From DTKY01 sp037440765 (GTDB lineage: Bacteria; Acidobacteriota; Terriglobia; Bryobacterales; Bryobacteraceae), in NCBI GenBank assembly GCA_037440765.1, contig JBBITL010000024.1:1-61875 (forward strand): DNA of 61,875 nt. The letters are read 5' to 3'. Under the pieces are notes generated by a model, which did not search any database, had not been told where the DNA came from, and saw only the letters and a list, made by a program, of their open reading frames with translations. Below, in pieces: positions 9,088 to 17,262 of this stretch. The position numbers and the translations under genes are program-made. How positions within the stretch are numbered: the first letter of the stretch is position 1; each line of letters starts with the position of its first letter.

Positions 9088-10196
9088 CTACCTGGCCGAT
9101 CCCAGGTTCTCGTACCACTTCAGGATGCTCGAGCCGGTGCAGGCCAGGTCCAGGCGGCCGTCGCGGTTGAGGTCGGCCGCGGCGCAAGCCGCAGCCGGCA
9201 TGTTCTCGTCGAGCGTGCGCCGCGTCCACTTCGCTCCGTCTGCGGTGTCCGCCGAGTAGATGTAGGTTCTGCCACCCTTGCCCCGGTAGCCGGAGACGAT
9301 TTCATCCCGGCCGTCCCCGTCCAGGTCGGCGGCGACTAGCGCGTGCCCGCCGTCCAGCGTGTCGTCGATGACCGCTCGCTCCCAGCCCCCGGCTTTCTCG
9401 CGATACACCGCGATCTGGTTGCCGTGCCAGGGCTCGATGGCGCACACGAAGCGATTCCTGCCCTGGGCCGCCGGCCCGGGTCGCCCGCGCCGATCCGGGT
9501 GCGCGCCCACTTTCCGTCCTTGCCGAACTTCAGCACGTGGATGCCCTGGAAGCTGGCGGTCAGGATCTCGTCGCGCCCGTCGCCGTCCCAGTCCACGATG
9601 GCGATGCCGTGCAGCACTCCGTCGAAATCGTCCGAGATCAGCTCCCGTTTCCATACTCCTGGACGGTAGTAGACCAGCGGCGTCTTGTCGCGGTAGTCGG
9701 GCGACGCCGCGTTTGCCCCCGCCAGAGGCGCGTTGACGGCCACCTTCTTGCCGGAACCGTCAAAGTCGGCGAACCGGATTCGATGCGACGTGGGCAGCCG
9801 GTCTATCTCCCTCATCTCCCAGGGTTCTCCTGGGTCCTCGCCGGGCTGAAGCACGTGTACCGAGCCAGCGCTCTTGGCCGGTTCCATCGAGAAGGCCGCG
9901 GCCAGCACGATCACCGGCGCCGCGCTTCCGCCCGGGTCGTACAGGTCGAGGTTGATCCAGCCGCTTAGGCCGCGCGCCATGACGCGGCGCTGCCAGGACG
10001 GGTTCTCGAACCAGACCAGTTCCCCGGCGTGCTGGCCCAGGCCGATCAGGTCCGCTCGGCCGTCGCGGTTCACATCTGCGGCCACTACCTGGTAGGCGCC
10101 CTTCAGGTCCCCGGCGACAACATGCTCGCGGAACTGCGGAAATGCGCTCGCAGTCCATATCGCCCCCAGGCAGCAGACCCGGACCATCAGCGGCAT
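9088..10196 (-). pseudogene. secreted FG-GAP/VCBS repeat protein, frameshifted
   Basis: Two overlapping frames join into one protein of about 369 residues. The first frame (from the ATG at 10196, preceded by GGAGG with 6-nt spacing) has a signal-like N-terminus and repeats of the calcium-binding kind (VNRDGRADLI, VDWDGDGRDEI). Near 9474-9480 the homology moves to the second frame, which continues with LDGDGRDEIV and LNRDGRLDLAC to a stop at 9088. One missing base in a GC-rich run (ccggcccggg) explains it. The product would be an extracellular beta-propeller. Either a recent pseudogene or a sequencing/assembly error; both halves look otherwise well conserved. Confidence 0.75.
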
Positions 10197-10263
10197 GCCC
10201 AGCCTCCAATCGTTCAGGCACTCCACGCGGGGAACTTGACATGCAGCGCCCGCCATGGGCAAG

Positions 10264-10269
10264 TATAGA
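10264..10269 (+). promoter_or_regulatory. -10 box before the alpha/beta hydrolase
   Basis: TATAGA, then six bases, then an in-frame GTG (10276). A perfect TTGACA lies at 10236-10241, but at 22 bp it is too far to be an ideal -35. Confidence 0.45.
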
Positions 10270-10275
10270 CCAACG

Positions 10276-11100
10276 GTGGAGATTATTGTGCGGATCCCGG
10301 CATACATCGGATGGCCGCTGGTAGCCCTTTCCGGCTACGGCCTGCTGTGCCTCATGGCGAGCCGCGCGGTCTACTACCCGATGAAGCACCCCCAGGGAAA
10401 CTGGGATCTCCAGCAGGCGCTCGGCGCGCACGACGTCTGGCTGCGCGCCGCCGACGGAGTGCGCATCCACGGCTGGTGGATTCCCAGCCCCGGCGCGCGC
10501 CTGGCGACGTTGTTCCTTCACGGCAACGGCGGCAACCTGACGCACCGCGCGGGGCACATGCGCGAGATCACGGCGGCCGGCTCCTCGATTCTGATTCTCG
10601 ACTACCGCGGCTACGGAAGGAGCGAAGGACGCCCCAGTGAGCGCGGCCTTTACGCCGACGCCGAGGCGGCTTACCACTACCTGTTGGAAGTAGGCCACGG
10701 TCCGGCGAACATAGTCGTGCACGGCGAGTCCCTCGGCACCGCGGTGGCTGTGGACCTCGCCTCGCGCCGCGAGTGCGGCGGCGTCATTCTGGAGGCGCCC
10801 TTCACTTCGGCGCGCGAAGTGGGATCGCGCGTGCTCCCGCTGATCGGATCTTTCATCATCTGGGGCTTCGACTCCAGGAGCAAGATCCCCGGCGTTGGAG
10901 CGCCGCTGCTGGTCCTCCACGGCTCGGCCGACGAGATCATCCCCTTCGACATGGGGCAGGCGCTGTACTCGGCGGCCCGCGAGCCCAAGTCCTTCTGGGC
11001 CGTGGAGGGCTCGGGACACAACGACCTGCTGTACGTGGCGGGCGCCGCCTACCGGCAGCGGCTCTCGGCGTTCTACGCGAGTCTCAAGGAGAAGAAGTGA
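10276..11100 (+). CDS. membrane-anchored alpha/beta hydrolase (ABHD13/YqkD-like)
   Basis: 274 residues from the GTG at 10276. An in-frame ATG at 10255 would add seven residues, but the TATAGA box ending at 10269 makes the GTG the likelier, leaderless start. An N-terminal helix (YIGWPLVALSGYGLLCLMA) anchors it. The serine-hydrolase core shows the oxyanion loop LFLHGNGGN, nucleophile elbow GESLGT, acid in LVLHGSADEIIP and the histidine in GSGHNDLL. Members of this group are esterases or acyl-thioesterases of uncertain substrate. The next gene starts within its stop (GTGA), so the two are probably co-translated. Confidence 0.86.
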   Translation: MEIIVRIPAYIGWPLVALSGYGLLCLMASRAVYYPMKHPQGNWDLQQALGAHDVWLRAADGVRIHGWWIPSPGARLATLFLHGNGGNLTHRAGHMREITAAGSSILILDYRGYGRSEGRPSERGLYADAEAAYHYLLEVGHGPANIVVHGESLGTAVAVDLASRRECGGVILEAPFTSAREVGSRVLPLIGSFIIWGFDSRSKIPGVGAPLLVLHGSADEIIPFDMGQALYSAAREPKSFWAVEGSGHNDLLYVAGAAYRQRLSAFYASLKEKK

Positions 11101-12104
11101 GCCGGTGCGTGGGAGGCGCGCTGGCGGCCTGTACGGGCGCGGTCGCGCTTTGGGCGGCTACGGTGCGTTCCCCGCACGAAGCAGCCGGCGTGGTGGAGGC
11201 CCTGCTGCGCGGCGTGACCGATTCGTGGACTGCCGAACCCGTCCCGAAGTCCCCCCCGGAGGAGGATCTGGCCACGTTTGTATCCGACGTGCGGCTGGTG
11301 AATCTGTCCGTATCGGTGTACGGCCGGCAGGGACGCCCGGTCGCGGGCGTGAAGCCCGAGGCGTTCGAGGTTCTCGAGGACGGCGTGCCCCAGCAGGTCG
11401 TGGCGGCGGGCGCCGAGGAGGTGCCGTTCAACATCGTCCTGCTGCTCGATCTCAGCGGCAGCACGCTGCGCGACCGCGCCGCCATGAGAGAAGCCGCGCG
11501 CGGGTTCGTCGCAATCACCCGTCCTCAGGACCGCGTCGCCATCTGCGCGGTGGCAAGCGGCGGGTTACGTGTAATCTCCCCCTTGACCGGCGTTCGCGGG
11601 CGTCTGCTGGAACTGATCGACGCGATTCCCGATCTGAAGGGGCCGACGCCGCTGTACGCCGCGGTCGCGCTCGCCTGGGACGAGCTGCTGGCGCGCCGGC
11701 CACAGGAGCGCAACGCACTGGTGGTCATCAGCGACGGCATCGACGACAGCCTGGTGGAGGGCAAGGCCATCCTGCCGTTCGACCGCCTGCGCCGCGCCGC
11801 CGCCGTGATGCCTGCCTTGATATATCCGATCCTGCTCGACTCCCGCAACGTCTTCTATGGAGAACGCGCCGGGCGGCACATGCGCCAACTGGCGGATGCG
11901 TCCGGCGGGCGGCTGTTCTCGACGCAATCGCCGAAGGACCTGAAGCCGGTTTACGCGGAAGTGGCAGCGGAGCTTCGCAGCGTCCACACGCTGGCCTACT
12001 ACCCGAAGAACCAGAATTTTGACGGCCGCTGGCGCCGCATCCAGGTGCGCGTCAATCGGCCCGGCCTCAGTCTCCGCACCCGCGCTGGCTACTACGCCCG
12101 CTGA
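11097..12104 (+). CDS. VWA-domain protein, acidobacterial type
   Basis: 335 residues. An N-terminal hydrophobic segment (signal or anchor) is followed by VRLVNLSVSVYGRQGRPVAGV..FEVLEDG, typical of the acidobacterial VWFA-related family, then a von Willebrand A domain. The MIDAS motif is DLSGST; VVISDGIDD supplies further metal ligands. Such proteins are secreted or periplasmic binding modules. The frame is open far upstream, but the GTG at 11097 overlaps the hydrolase stop and has AAGGAG upstream, so it is used. The ligand is unknown. Confidence 0.85.
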   Translation: MSRCVGGALAACTGAVALWAATVRSPHEAAGVVEALLRGVTDSWTAEPVPKSPPEEDLATFVSDVRLVNLSVSVYGRQGRPVAGVKPEAFEVLEDGVPQQVVAAGAEEVPFNIVLLLDLSGSTLRDRAAMREAARGFVAITRPQDRVAICAVASGGLRVISPLTGVRGRLLELIDAIPDLKGPTPLYAAVALAWDELLARRPQERNALVVISDGIDDSLVEGKAILPFDRLRRAAAVMPALIYPILLDSRNVFYGERAGRHMRQLADASGGRLFSTQSPKDLKPVYAEVAAELRSVHTLAYYPKNQNFDGRWRRIQVRVNRPGLSLRTRAGYYAR

Positions 12105-12115
12105 CGCCGCCCCGC

Positions 12116-12310
12116 CTACGCGTCGTAGAAGATGCGCGCCGTGACCCGGTAGTTGAGGACTGTGGCGCCGTCCAGAGCCATATCGAACTCCGTGAGGCGC
12201 GCCCATTTGATCCCGTTGACCGTCTTGGCTGCCTCGGCGGCGGCGTTGGCGGCAGCCTTGGCGAAGCTCTCAGCCGATTCTCCCGTTATCTCGATCACTC
12301 TCTGAGTCAT
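12116..12310 (-). CDS. dodecin family flavin-binding protein
   Basis: 64 residues, the usual dodecin length. Begins MTQRVIEITGESAESFAKA and has the core NGIKWARLTEFD, in which the tryptophan stacks on flavin in known dodecins; ends RVTARIFYDA. Dodecins assemble into 12-mers that store or buffer FMN/riboflavin. GAGGA lies about nine bases upstream of the ATG and a TATACT -10 box at 12334-12339 gives a short leader. Monocistronic. Confidence 0.92.
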   Translation of the reverse strand: MTQRVIEITGESAESFAKAAANAAAEAAKTVNGIKWARLTEFDMALDGATVLNYRVTARIFYDA

Positions 12311-12333
12311 CCGGTTGTCCTCGCTAAGCAGCC

Positions 12334-12339
12334 AGTATA
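12334..12339 (-). promoter_or_regulatory. -10 box of the dodecin gene
   Basis: TATACT on the minus strand, 23 bases before the ATG, leaving room for a short leader with GAGGA. No clear -35 box. Confidence 0.45.
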
Positions 12340-12426
12340 ACAAGCGGACTGCCGTCCCTCCGCCCTGCCAGCGCTGCACAACGGGGCGCTGTGGCGGTCC
12401 GGCCATCCCGGAAGCGCCCAGCTCCT

Positions 12427-13251
12427 TCAAGCTACCGCTTGTTCCCGCGCGGAATGGTCCGTCAGCAGCGCCGACAGTTGCAGGGCGTTCACCACGGACT
12501 TGCCGGCGGCCGCGTTGGCCGTCACCACGAATGTCGCCCCGGCGTGAGCCCGCACGTGCCCGATCCGCTCCTTCCACTCGGCCAGCTCCTGGGCCGAGTA
12601 CAGGAAGTCGTCCAGTCCGTCTTCGCCCCGGAACTGGCGTGGCCAGTAGCTGCCGTCGCGGCCGTGCAGCCGGACGTAGCCGGTACCGGAGGTCACCAGG
12701 GCCAGCGGCGGCATGGCGTTCGTGTGGGCCGGCTGGTCCAGGTTTACGAACCCCAGCCGGTAGTCGATCAGCGTGCCGATTGCCTCGTCGGCCAGCCAGC
12801 TTGCGTGGCGCAACTCCGCGGCCATCGGAAACTCGTGGAGGGCGCGCCGCAGGCGGATCAGGAAGTCCCGGTTCTCGGCCGTGAAGCGGAAGGCCCAGGG
12901 GAACTGCAAGACCAGACACCCTAAACGGTTGGCCCGGGCGAGCGGCCGCAGCCCTTCAGTGAAGCAGGCGATCTCGCCATCATCCAGCACACGGTCGTAG
13001 GTGAACCGGCGCGCAGCCACGGCGGTGAACTGAAAGGCCGGGTTGTGGGCGACCTTGGCCAGCCACAGCCGCGCCACCTCCGCCTTCAGTGGACGCCGGA
13101 ATGTGCTCTCGATCTCTACGACGTTGAAGTGGCGGGAAAGATGCTCCAACGGATGCAGGGACCTGGGGCGGGTCGCGGGATAGACGACCCCGCTCCAGCC
13201 CGGGTAATCCCAGCCGGACGGGCCGATTCGCAACCGGGGGGGAGGTGGCAT
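12427..13251 (-). CDS. DUF72 (YecE-like) protein
   Basis: 274 residues, a full-length TIM-barrel DUF72 protein: IGPSGWDYPGW..VYP at the N-terminus, HFNVVEIESTF, LVLQFPWAF, AAELRHASW and YVRLHGRDG. The biochemical function of this family is not established. The open frame runs to 13314 but the ATG at 13251 has AAAGGA upstream and puts the conserved IGPSGW near residue 9, as usual. Confidence 0.9.
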   Translation of the reverse strand: MPPPPRLRIGPSGWDYPGWSGVVYPATRPRSLHPLEHLSRHFNVVEIESTFRRPLKAEVARLWLAKVAHNPAFQFTAVAARRFTYDRVLDDGEIACFTEGLRPLARANRLGCLVLQFPWAFRFTAENRDFLIRLRRALHEFPMAAELRHASWLADEAIGTLIDYRLGFVNLDQPAHTNAMPPLALVTSGTGYVRLHGRDGSYWPRQFRGEDGLDDFLYSAQELAEWKERIGHVRAHAGATFVVTANAAAGKSVVNALQLSALLTDHSAREQAVA

Positions 13252-13408
13252 GGCGTGTCGTTCCTTTCGCTTTTTCTTCCCCCTCAGTATAAGGGTTTCC
13301 ACCGACGGGGTCAAGTTTTTTTTCGGGGGGGCTGTAACCGCGGCGGAACGGGTTTCGTAGTAATCATCAAATCCCCGTTACGACAGCGGGCGCACTCACC
13401 TAACTGCT

Positions 13409-13437
13409 CTGACCCGCGCCCGCTTTTTTGCTAGAGT
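13409..13437 (+). promoter_or_regulatory. promoter of the radical SAM gene
   Basis: CTGACC (13409-13414), 17-bp spacer, TAGAGT (13432-13437) preceded by TGC, an extended -10. Predicted transcription start falls only 3-5 nt before the ATG at 13448. Confidence 0.5.
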
Positions 13438-13447
13438 GGCCTCAGGG

Positions 13448-14482
13448 ATGAGGTTGCCTTCCTACGTCGACCTCGCCGAAAATGGCGAACTCGCCAGTCG
13501 GGCCGAACGGCTGGAGGCGCGCCTGGCGAATTGCGACATCTGCCCCTGGCTGTGCCGTGTCAACCGCCTGGCAGGGGAGACTAAGGTTTGCAAATCCAGA
13601 TATTTGCCGCTGGTGTCTGCCTGCGTTCCCCACTTTGGGGAAGAGCCGCCCTTGAGCGGCAGCCACTTGGGCCGGCCCGAGGTGCGGGGGGCCGGCAACG
13701 TGTTTCTGGGCCACTGCAACCTGCGTTGCGTTTATTGCCAGAACTGGCAGATAAGCCAGGACTTCCACGACGCCGTCGGAGAGGAGATGAGCTGCGGGGA
13801 GCTCGCCGGCAGGATCCTCGGGCTCCAGGCCCAGGGCTGTCACGCCATCGGCTTTGTCTCGCCGACTCACTTCACGCCCCAGATCGTCAGGGCTGTCTCG
13901 ATTGCGGCTGGCCGGGGGCTCAGCCTTCCGCTGATCTATAACACTAACGGCTACGACAGCGTCGACGTGCTGCGCCTGCTCGACGGCGTGTTCGACATCT
14001 ATCTGCCGGATCTGCGCTACTCGGACGACGACACAGCCCGACGGTACTCCCGGGCCGCGGGCTATACGGCTCACTCAAGGGCCGCGGTCGCCGAGATGTA
14101 CCGGCAAGTGGGCGACGAGCTTGCGACCGGCCCTGGGGGACTGCTCCGGCGGGGGCTCATCATACGGCTGCTGATACTGCCGAATGATCTGGCCGGCTTG
14201 CGGGAGACGCTCGCCTGGATCAGGGACACGCTGTCTCCGCGGGTGGCTCTCAGCGTCATGTCGCAGTACTTCCCGACGCACCAGGCCTACGACGGACGCT
14301 TTCCCCTGCTCAGCCGCCGCATCCGGCCCTCGGAGTTTGCCAAGGTGCTGGAATGGCTCGAGTTCTACGGTTTTGAGAACGGCTGGTTGCAGCCCCTGGA
14401 GGCCGGCGCGCCGGATTACTACCGTCCCGACTTCAGAAACCGCGAGATGCCGTTTGCCGACGCGCGGGACTTTGGCAGTTGA
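13448..14482 (+). CDS. radical SAM protein, PflA/AmrS-like
   Basis: 344 residues from the ATG at 13448; a GTG at 13436 would overlap the -10 box and is unlikely. An N-terminal cysteine region (CDICPWLCRVNRL, then a further Cys) precedes the radical-SAM cluster motif GHCNLRCVYCQNW, the CxxxCxxC that binds the 4Fe-4S cluster. LIYNTNGYD and IYLPDLRYSDD follow. Related to PflA-like glycyl-radical activases and to AmrS, but no glycyl-radical enzyme is nearby. The only close partner is the cupin gene 32 nt downstream, which has the same type of -10 box. The reaction is unknown. Confidence 0.85.
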   Translation: MRLPSYVDLAENGELASRAERLEARLANCDICPWLCRVNRLAGETKVCKSRYLPLVSACVPHFGEEPPLSGSHLGRPEVRGAGNVFLGHCNLRCVYCQNWQISQDFHDAVGEEMSCGELAGRILGLQAQGCHAIGFVSPTHFTPQIVRAVSIAAGRGLSLPLIYNTNGYDSVDVLRLLDGVFDIYLPDLRYSDDDTARRYSRAAGYTAHSRAAVAEMYRQVGDELATGPGGLLRRGLIIRLLILPNDLAGLRETLAWIRDTLSPRVALSVMSQYFPTHQAYDGRFPLLSRRIRPSEFAKVLEWLEFYGFENGWLQPLEAGAPDYYRPDFRNREMPFADARDFGS

Positions 14483-14505
14483 GGCCGCGGCCCGCGTGCT
14501 AGAGT
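14479..14505 (+). promoter_or_regulatory. promoter of the cupin gene
   Basis: TGCTAGAGT (extended -10, hexamer 14500-14505) is identical to the box before the radical SAM gene; TTGAGG at 14479-14484 is a possible -35 with a short 15-bp spacer. The ATG lies nine bases after the box. Confidence 0.45.
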
Positions 14506-14514
14506 GAGGTTGTC

Positions 14515-14850
14515 ATGATCGTGCGGGATTTTAGAGAGGTGCCGGCCAGTGCAGCCGGAGACGCCGAGGGTGTGGGCCTGCGCTGGGTTATCAGCAAGAG
14601 CGATGGTGCCCCAAACTTCGCCATGCGGGTCGTCGAGGTGCAGCCGGGCCGCGCCACCCCGCTCCACAAGCACGCCTGGGAGCACGAGGTTTTCGTCATC
14701 GAAGGCCAGGGCGTGGTGCGGGGAAACGAGGGCGACCGGCCCATCCAATACGGCAGCGTGATCTTCATGCCGTGCAACGAGACTCACCAGTTCGTCAACC
14801 AGGGCTCCGAAGTGCTGCGCTTCCTCTGCCTGATCCCGCACCTGCCCTAG
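14515..14850 (+). CDS. small cupin-domain protein
   Basis: 111 residues, a single double-stranded beta-helix. Cupin motif 1 is seen as TPLHKHAWEHEVFVIEGQG (two His, one Glu, then His-Glu pair) and motif 2 as IFMPCNETHQFVNQG with the last histidine. These residues suit binding of one divalent metal. The family covers isomerases, dioxygenases and sensors, so the role cannot be read off. It follows the radical SAM gene closely. Its TAG stop coincides with the CTAG border of a repeat element. Confidence 0.85.
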   Translation: MIVRDFREVPASAAGDAEGVGLRWVISKSDGAPNFAMRVVEVQPGRATPLHKHAWEHEVFVIEGQGVVRGNEGDRPIQYGSVIFMPCNETHQFVNQGSEVLRFLCLIPHLP

Positions 14851-14976
14851 TCTCCGGGGTCAGAAGTCCGTAGGCCCGCAAGCCCGCTCCCTCATGGTCG
14901 CGGTTCTGCAACACCTCGAAAGCACAGAACCGCGCGTCAGCAAGCGGGCGCAGCGGATGACGGAGAGATACGTGTT
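14847..14976 (+). repeat. MITE-like repeat, copy 1
   Basis: Homologous to the element at 50201-50317, in the opposite orientation. Shared parts in order: CTAG border, a TCAGAAG end motif, GCCCGCTCCCT, a 24-base identical block centred on AAGCACAGAACCG (about 14912-14935), then GCGGGC and CAGCGGATG. The inside folds well: GCCCGCT pairs with AGCGGGC, and CGCGGTTCTG with CAGAACCGCG. The right end has decayed. Its left CTAG contains the stop codon of the cupin gene. Non-coding. Confidence 0.75.
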
Positions 14977-15062
14977 GCTCGGCTCAAAGCGGCGGAGTAC
15001 GTTCCGGGCCCGGACATGCTCCGCCGGGATGGCCCCCCGGCTTTCCAGCCCTTTCGAGGTTT

Positions 15063-15068
15063 TATAAT
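15063..15068 (+). promoter_or_regulatory. -10 box before the 15093 gene
   Basis: Consensus TATAAT 24 bases before the ATG, just beyond the repeat element. No good -35 hexamer is present. Confidence 0.45.
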
Positions 15069-15092
15069 GTCGGTTACGCTCTGGGTTTCTGA

Positions 15093-16127
15093 ATGCGTCG
15101 CTTGACCACACTGATACTCTGCATGTCGGCCGCCTGCGCGGCGTGGGCGGGTCCCGTCGATTTCGGCAGGAAGGAATTCGCCGCAGCCCTGGCGGCGCGG
15201 AAACTCCCGGCGGCCAGCTTCCGCATCCAGACCGAGGTCTCCACCGACGCCGAGGAGTCCTACCGTATCGCGGGAGTGCGGATATCCGGAGGCGACCTGC
15301 GCGGCCTGATGTACGGGCTGCTGGAGGCCGCCGAACAGGTTCGCTCGACGGGCAGGCTCGCCGCGGCCATGGGAAGCCCGGGCATGCGCGTCCGCGGCGT
15401 GCGGCTGCCGCTCGATGCCGGGGATCTGGCGAGCGGCTGGTTTCACTCACGCGCCCATTGGGACGATCTGCTGGCGACGTTCGCGCGCAGCCGCCTGAAC
15501 CGGCTGAACCTGGCGTTTCAGGAGCAGGCCGTTATCAGCGCGCGAGTCGCCGGGTCGCTGCGCATGATCTCGGAGGTCGCCCTGGAGTACGCGGTTGATC
15601 TGGTCCTGAGCGTTCGTCCGGACTCCTTCGCCTCCGGCGGACCGGAGCTGAGCATGCTGCTTTCCAGTTGTCCGGCAGTCAGAAGCGTGAGCGTCACAGG
15701 CGGAACGGGCGTCCCGGGCCGCGCCGCGCTGGTGCGCGCCGTGGGAGAGGCGGGGCGCAGGGTGACGGTGGAGATTCCGCGGCCTGAGGTGACTCCGCGC
15801 ATGCTGGAGGAGGCCGCGAATGCGGGAGCGCCGTTGCTGATCTCGGCGGTGTATGAAGACGGGCAGGCGCCTCCGCCGGCCGGGGGCGCGGGCGCGCTTG
15901 TCTGGAGCGTGGAGGCCGCCGGCGCCGACTCACGCGACCCTGCCTACGTGCGCAAGACCGTTCAGGAACTTGCCGGGCCAGGAGTCGCGGGCTTCGAAAT
16001 CGGCGCGCCCAGGGAGGGCTCACCAGCCGCCAACCGGCTTGTCTATCTTCTGTGGGGGATGCTGAGCTACAATCCCAAAGCCCCCGAGACTCTGTGGGGT
16101 GGAAAGGCAGCGCCGACGAAGAAATGA
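15093..16127 (+). CDS. secreted protein with glycoside-hydrolase N-terminal-like domain
   Basis: 344 residues. Signal peptide at residues 1-19 (LTTLILCMSAACAAWA). The first part (SYRIAGVRISGGDLRGLMYGLLEAAEQVR, then MRVRGVRLPL) resembles the small alpha/beta domain found before the catalytic barrel of family 20 and 67 glycoside hydrolases. The remainder looks like a short, degenerate barrel without recognisable catalytic acids. Function uncertain: a carbohydrate-active or derived binding protein. Its stop overlaps the next start as ATGA, so it is coupled to the cyclase-family gene. Confidence 0.7.
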   Translation: MRRLTTLILCMSAACAAWAGPVDFGRKEFAAALAARKLPAASFRIQTEVSTDAEESYRIAGVRISGGDLRGLMYGLLEAAEQVRSTGRLAAAMGSPGMRVRGVRLPLDAGDLASGWFHSRAHWDDLLATFARSRLNRLNLAFQEQAVISARVAGSLRMISEVALEYAVDLVLSVRPDSFASGGPELSMLLSSCPAVRSVSVTGGTGVPGRAALVRAVGEAGRRVTVEIPRPEVTPRMLEEAANAGAPLLISAVYEDGQAPPPAGGAGALVWSVEAAGADSRDPAYVRKTVQELAGPGVAGFEIGAPREGSPAANRLVYLLWGMLSYNPKAPETLWGGKAAPTKK

Positions 16128-16762
16128 GCCTCCGCTGGATTGACGTGACGACGCCGCTGCACAGCGGAATGGTGGCATGGCCGGGCGATCCTCCGGTCTC
16201 CATTGTCCCCTTCAAGCAGATCGAGCGCGGCGACTCCTCCAACGTGACCAGGCTCTCGATGGGCGCGCACACGGGCACGCACATGGACGCGCCGCTGCAC
16301 TTCTTCACGGGCGCCCGCGGGCTGGATACCATGCCGTTGGAAGCCACGATCGGCCCGGCGCGGGTGATCGGGATCCGGGACCGGGAGTCGATCAAGGTGG
16401 GTGAGTTGAGTCGCCAGCGTATCCGCCGCGGGGAGCGGATACTGTTCAAGACCTACGGCGCGGCCGCGCGCTGGCGCAAGCGGGAATTCGACCGGGGCTA
16501 CGTCTACATCACGGCCGAGGCCGCCCGCTTCCTGGCCGGGCGGGGCGTGCGCACGGTGGGCGTGGACTACCTCTCTGTGGGCGGATACAAGAAGGACAGC
16601 GCCGAGACGCACCGTGCGCTGCTCGGCGCCGGCATCTGGATCATCGAGGGCCTGAACCTCTCGGGTGTCAAGCCCGGACGCTACGACCTGGTCTGCCTTC
16701 CGCTGCGGATTCTGGCAAGCGACGGCGCGCCTGCCAGGGCGGCGCTCAGGAAACGACGGTAG
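16124..16762 (+). CDS. cyclase-family hydrolase (kynurenine formamidase-like)
   Basis: 212 residues. Shows the metal-dependent cyclase/formamidase signature HTGTHMDAPLHF (the HxGTHxDxPxH motif) around residues 47-58, preceded by PGDPPV and followed by GVDYLSVGGYKKD. The family hydrolyses formyl-kynurenine or other amides and lactones; the substrate here is not known and no tryptophan genes are near. The ATG at 16124 overlaps the upstream stop (ATGA). Confidence 0.88.
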   Translation: MSLRWIDVTTPLHSGMVAWPGDPPVSIVPFKQIERGDSSNVTRLSMGAHTGTHMDAPLHFFTGARGLDTMPLEATIGPARVIGIRDRESIKVGELSRQRIRRGERILFKTYGAAARWRKREFDRGYVYITAEAARFLAGRGVRTVGVDYLSVGGYKKDSAETHRALLGAGIWIIEGLNLSGVKPGRYDLVCLPLRILASDGAPARAALRKRR

Positions 16763-16910
16763 CCTGAGCCAAGTGCACCGTTTGCAGCTACAGGCGCCAC
16801 AGCGCGCGGCGGTTGCGCGTCAGGCTCTCTCCCTCGTCGTGCAACTTGTTGGCGCCACGTCGTTTGTCCCGTTGGCAGACACGCTGCTGCTATCGGGCGT
16901 GGAGGCAGAC

Positions 16911-17186
16911 ATGAAAAGGACACTGATGGCAACGTTGGTGGTTCCGGCGGCCATGGCGGCTCTCGCCATGGCACAGAGCGCGCCCGACCCGGGCGCCCCG
17001 ATGGGCCGCGGCCGCGGCGGCGCGCCCTACGCCTGGAATGACAAGGACAAGGACGGCATCTGCGACATCACGGGTCAGCCCGTGAGCCAGGGCAGAGGCG
17101 CCGGGATGGCGGGTCAGGGCCGAGGCCGGGGCTTCATTAGGGGCCGCGCGGCTCGGCAGCAGGCCCAGCCTGACGCCGCGCAGTGA
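16911..17186 (+). CDS. small secreted Gly/Arg-rich protein
   Basis: 91 residues. Signal peptide MKRTLMATLVVPAAMAALAMA, then a short mature chain with a central NDKDKDGICDITG motif that looks like an EF-hand or thrombospondin-type calcium loop, and Gly-Arg-rich flanks (GRGRGG, GQGRGRGFIRGRAA). GGAGG lies five bases before the ATG, which fixes the start against a long upstream open frame. I do not know a function; binding of metal and of an acidic surface or polymer is only a guess from composition. Confidence 0.7.
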   Translation: MKRTLMATLVVPAAMAALAMAQSAPDPGAPMGRGRGGAPYAWNDKDKDGICDITGQPVSQGRGAGMAGQGRGRGFIRGRAARQQAQPDAAQ

Positions 17187-17262
17187 CCGGAGGGAGCGGC
17201 AGAGCGGCGCGGAAGCGCGAGTGGCGACAGACCGCTCGCGCCCCGGCGCCCGTAGAAGAGTA

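Noticed and set aside
10236..10241. Perfect TTGACA as -35 for the hydrolase gene
   Set aside because: 22 bp from the TATAGA box, too far for normal sigma-70 use; the -10 box alone is listed.
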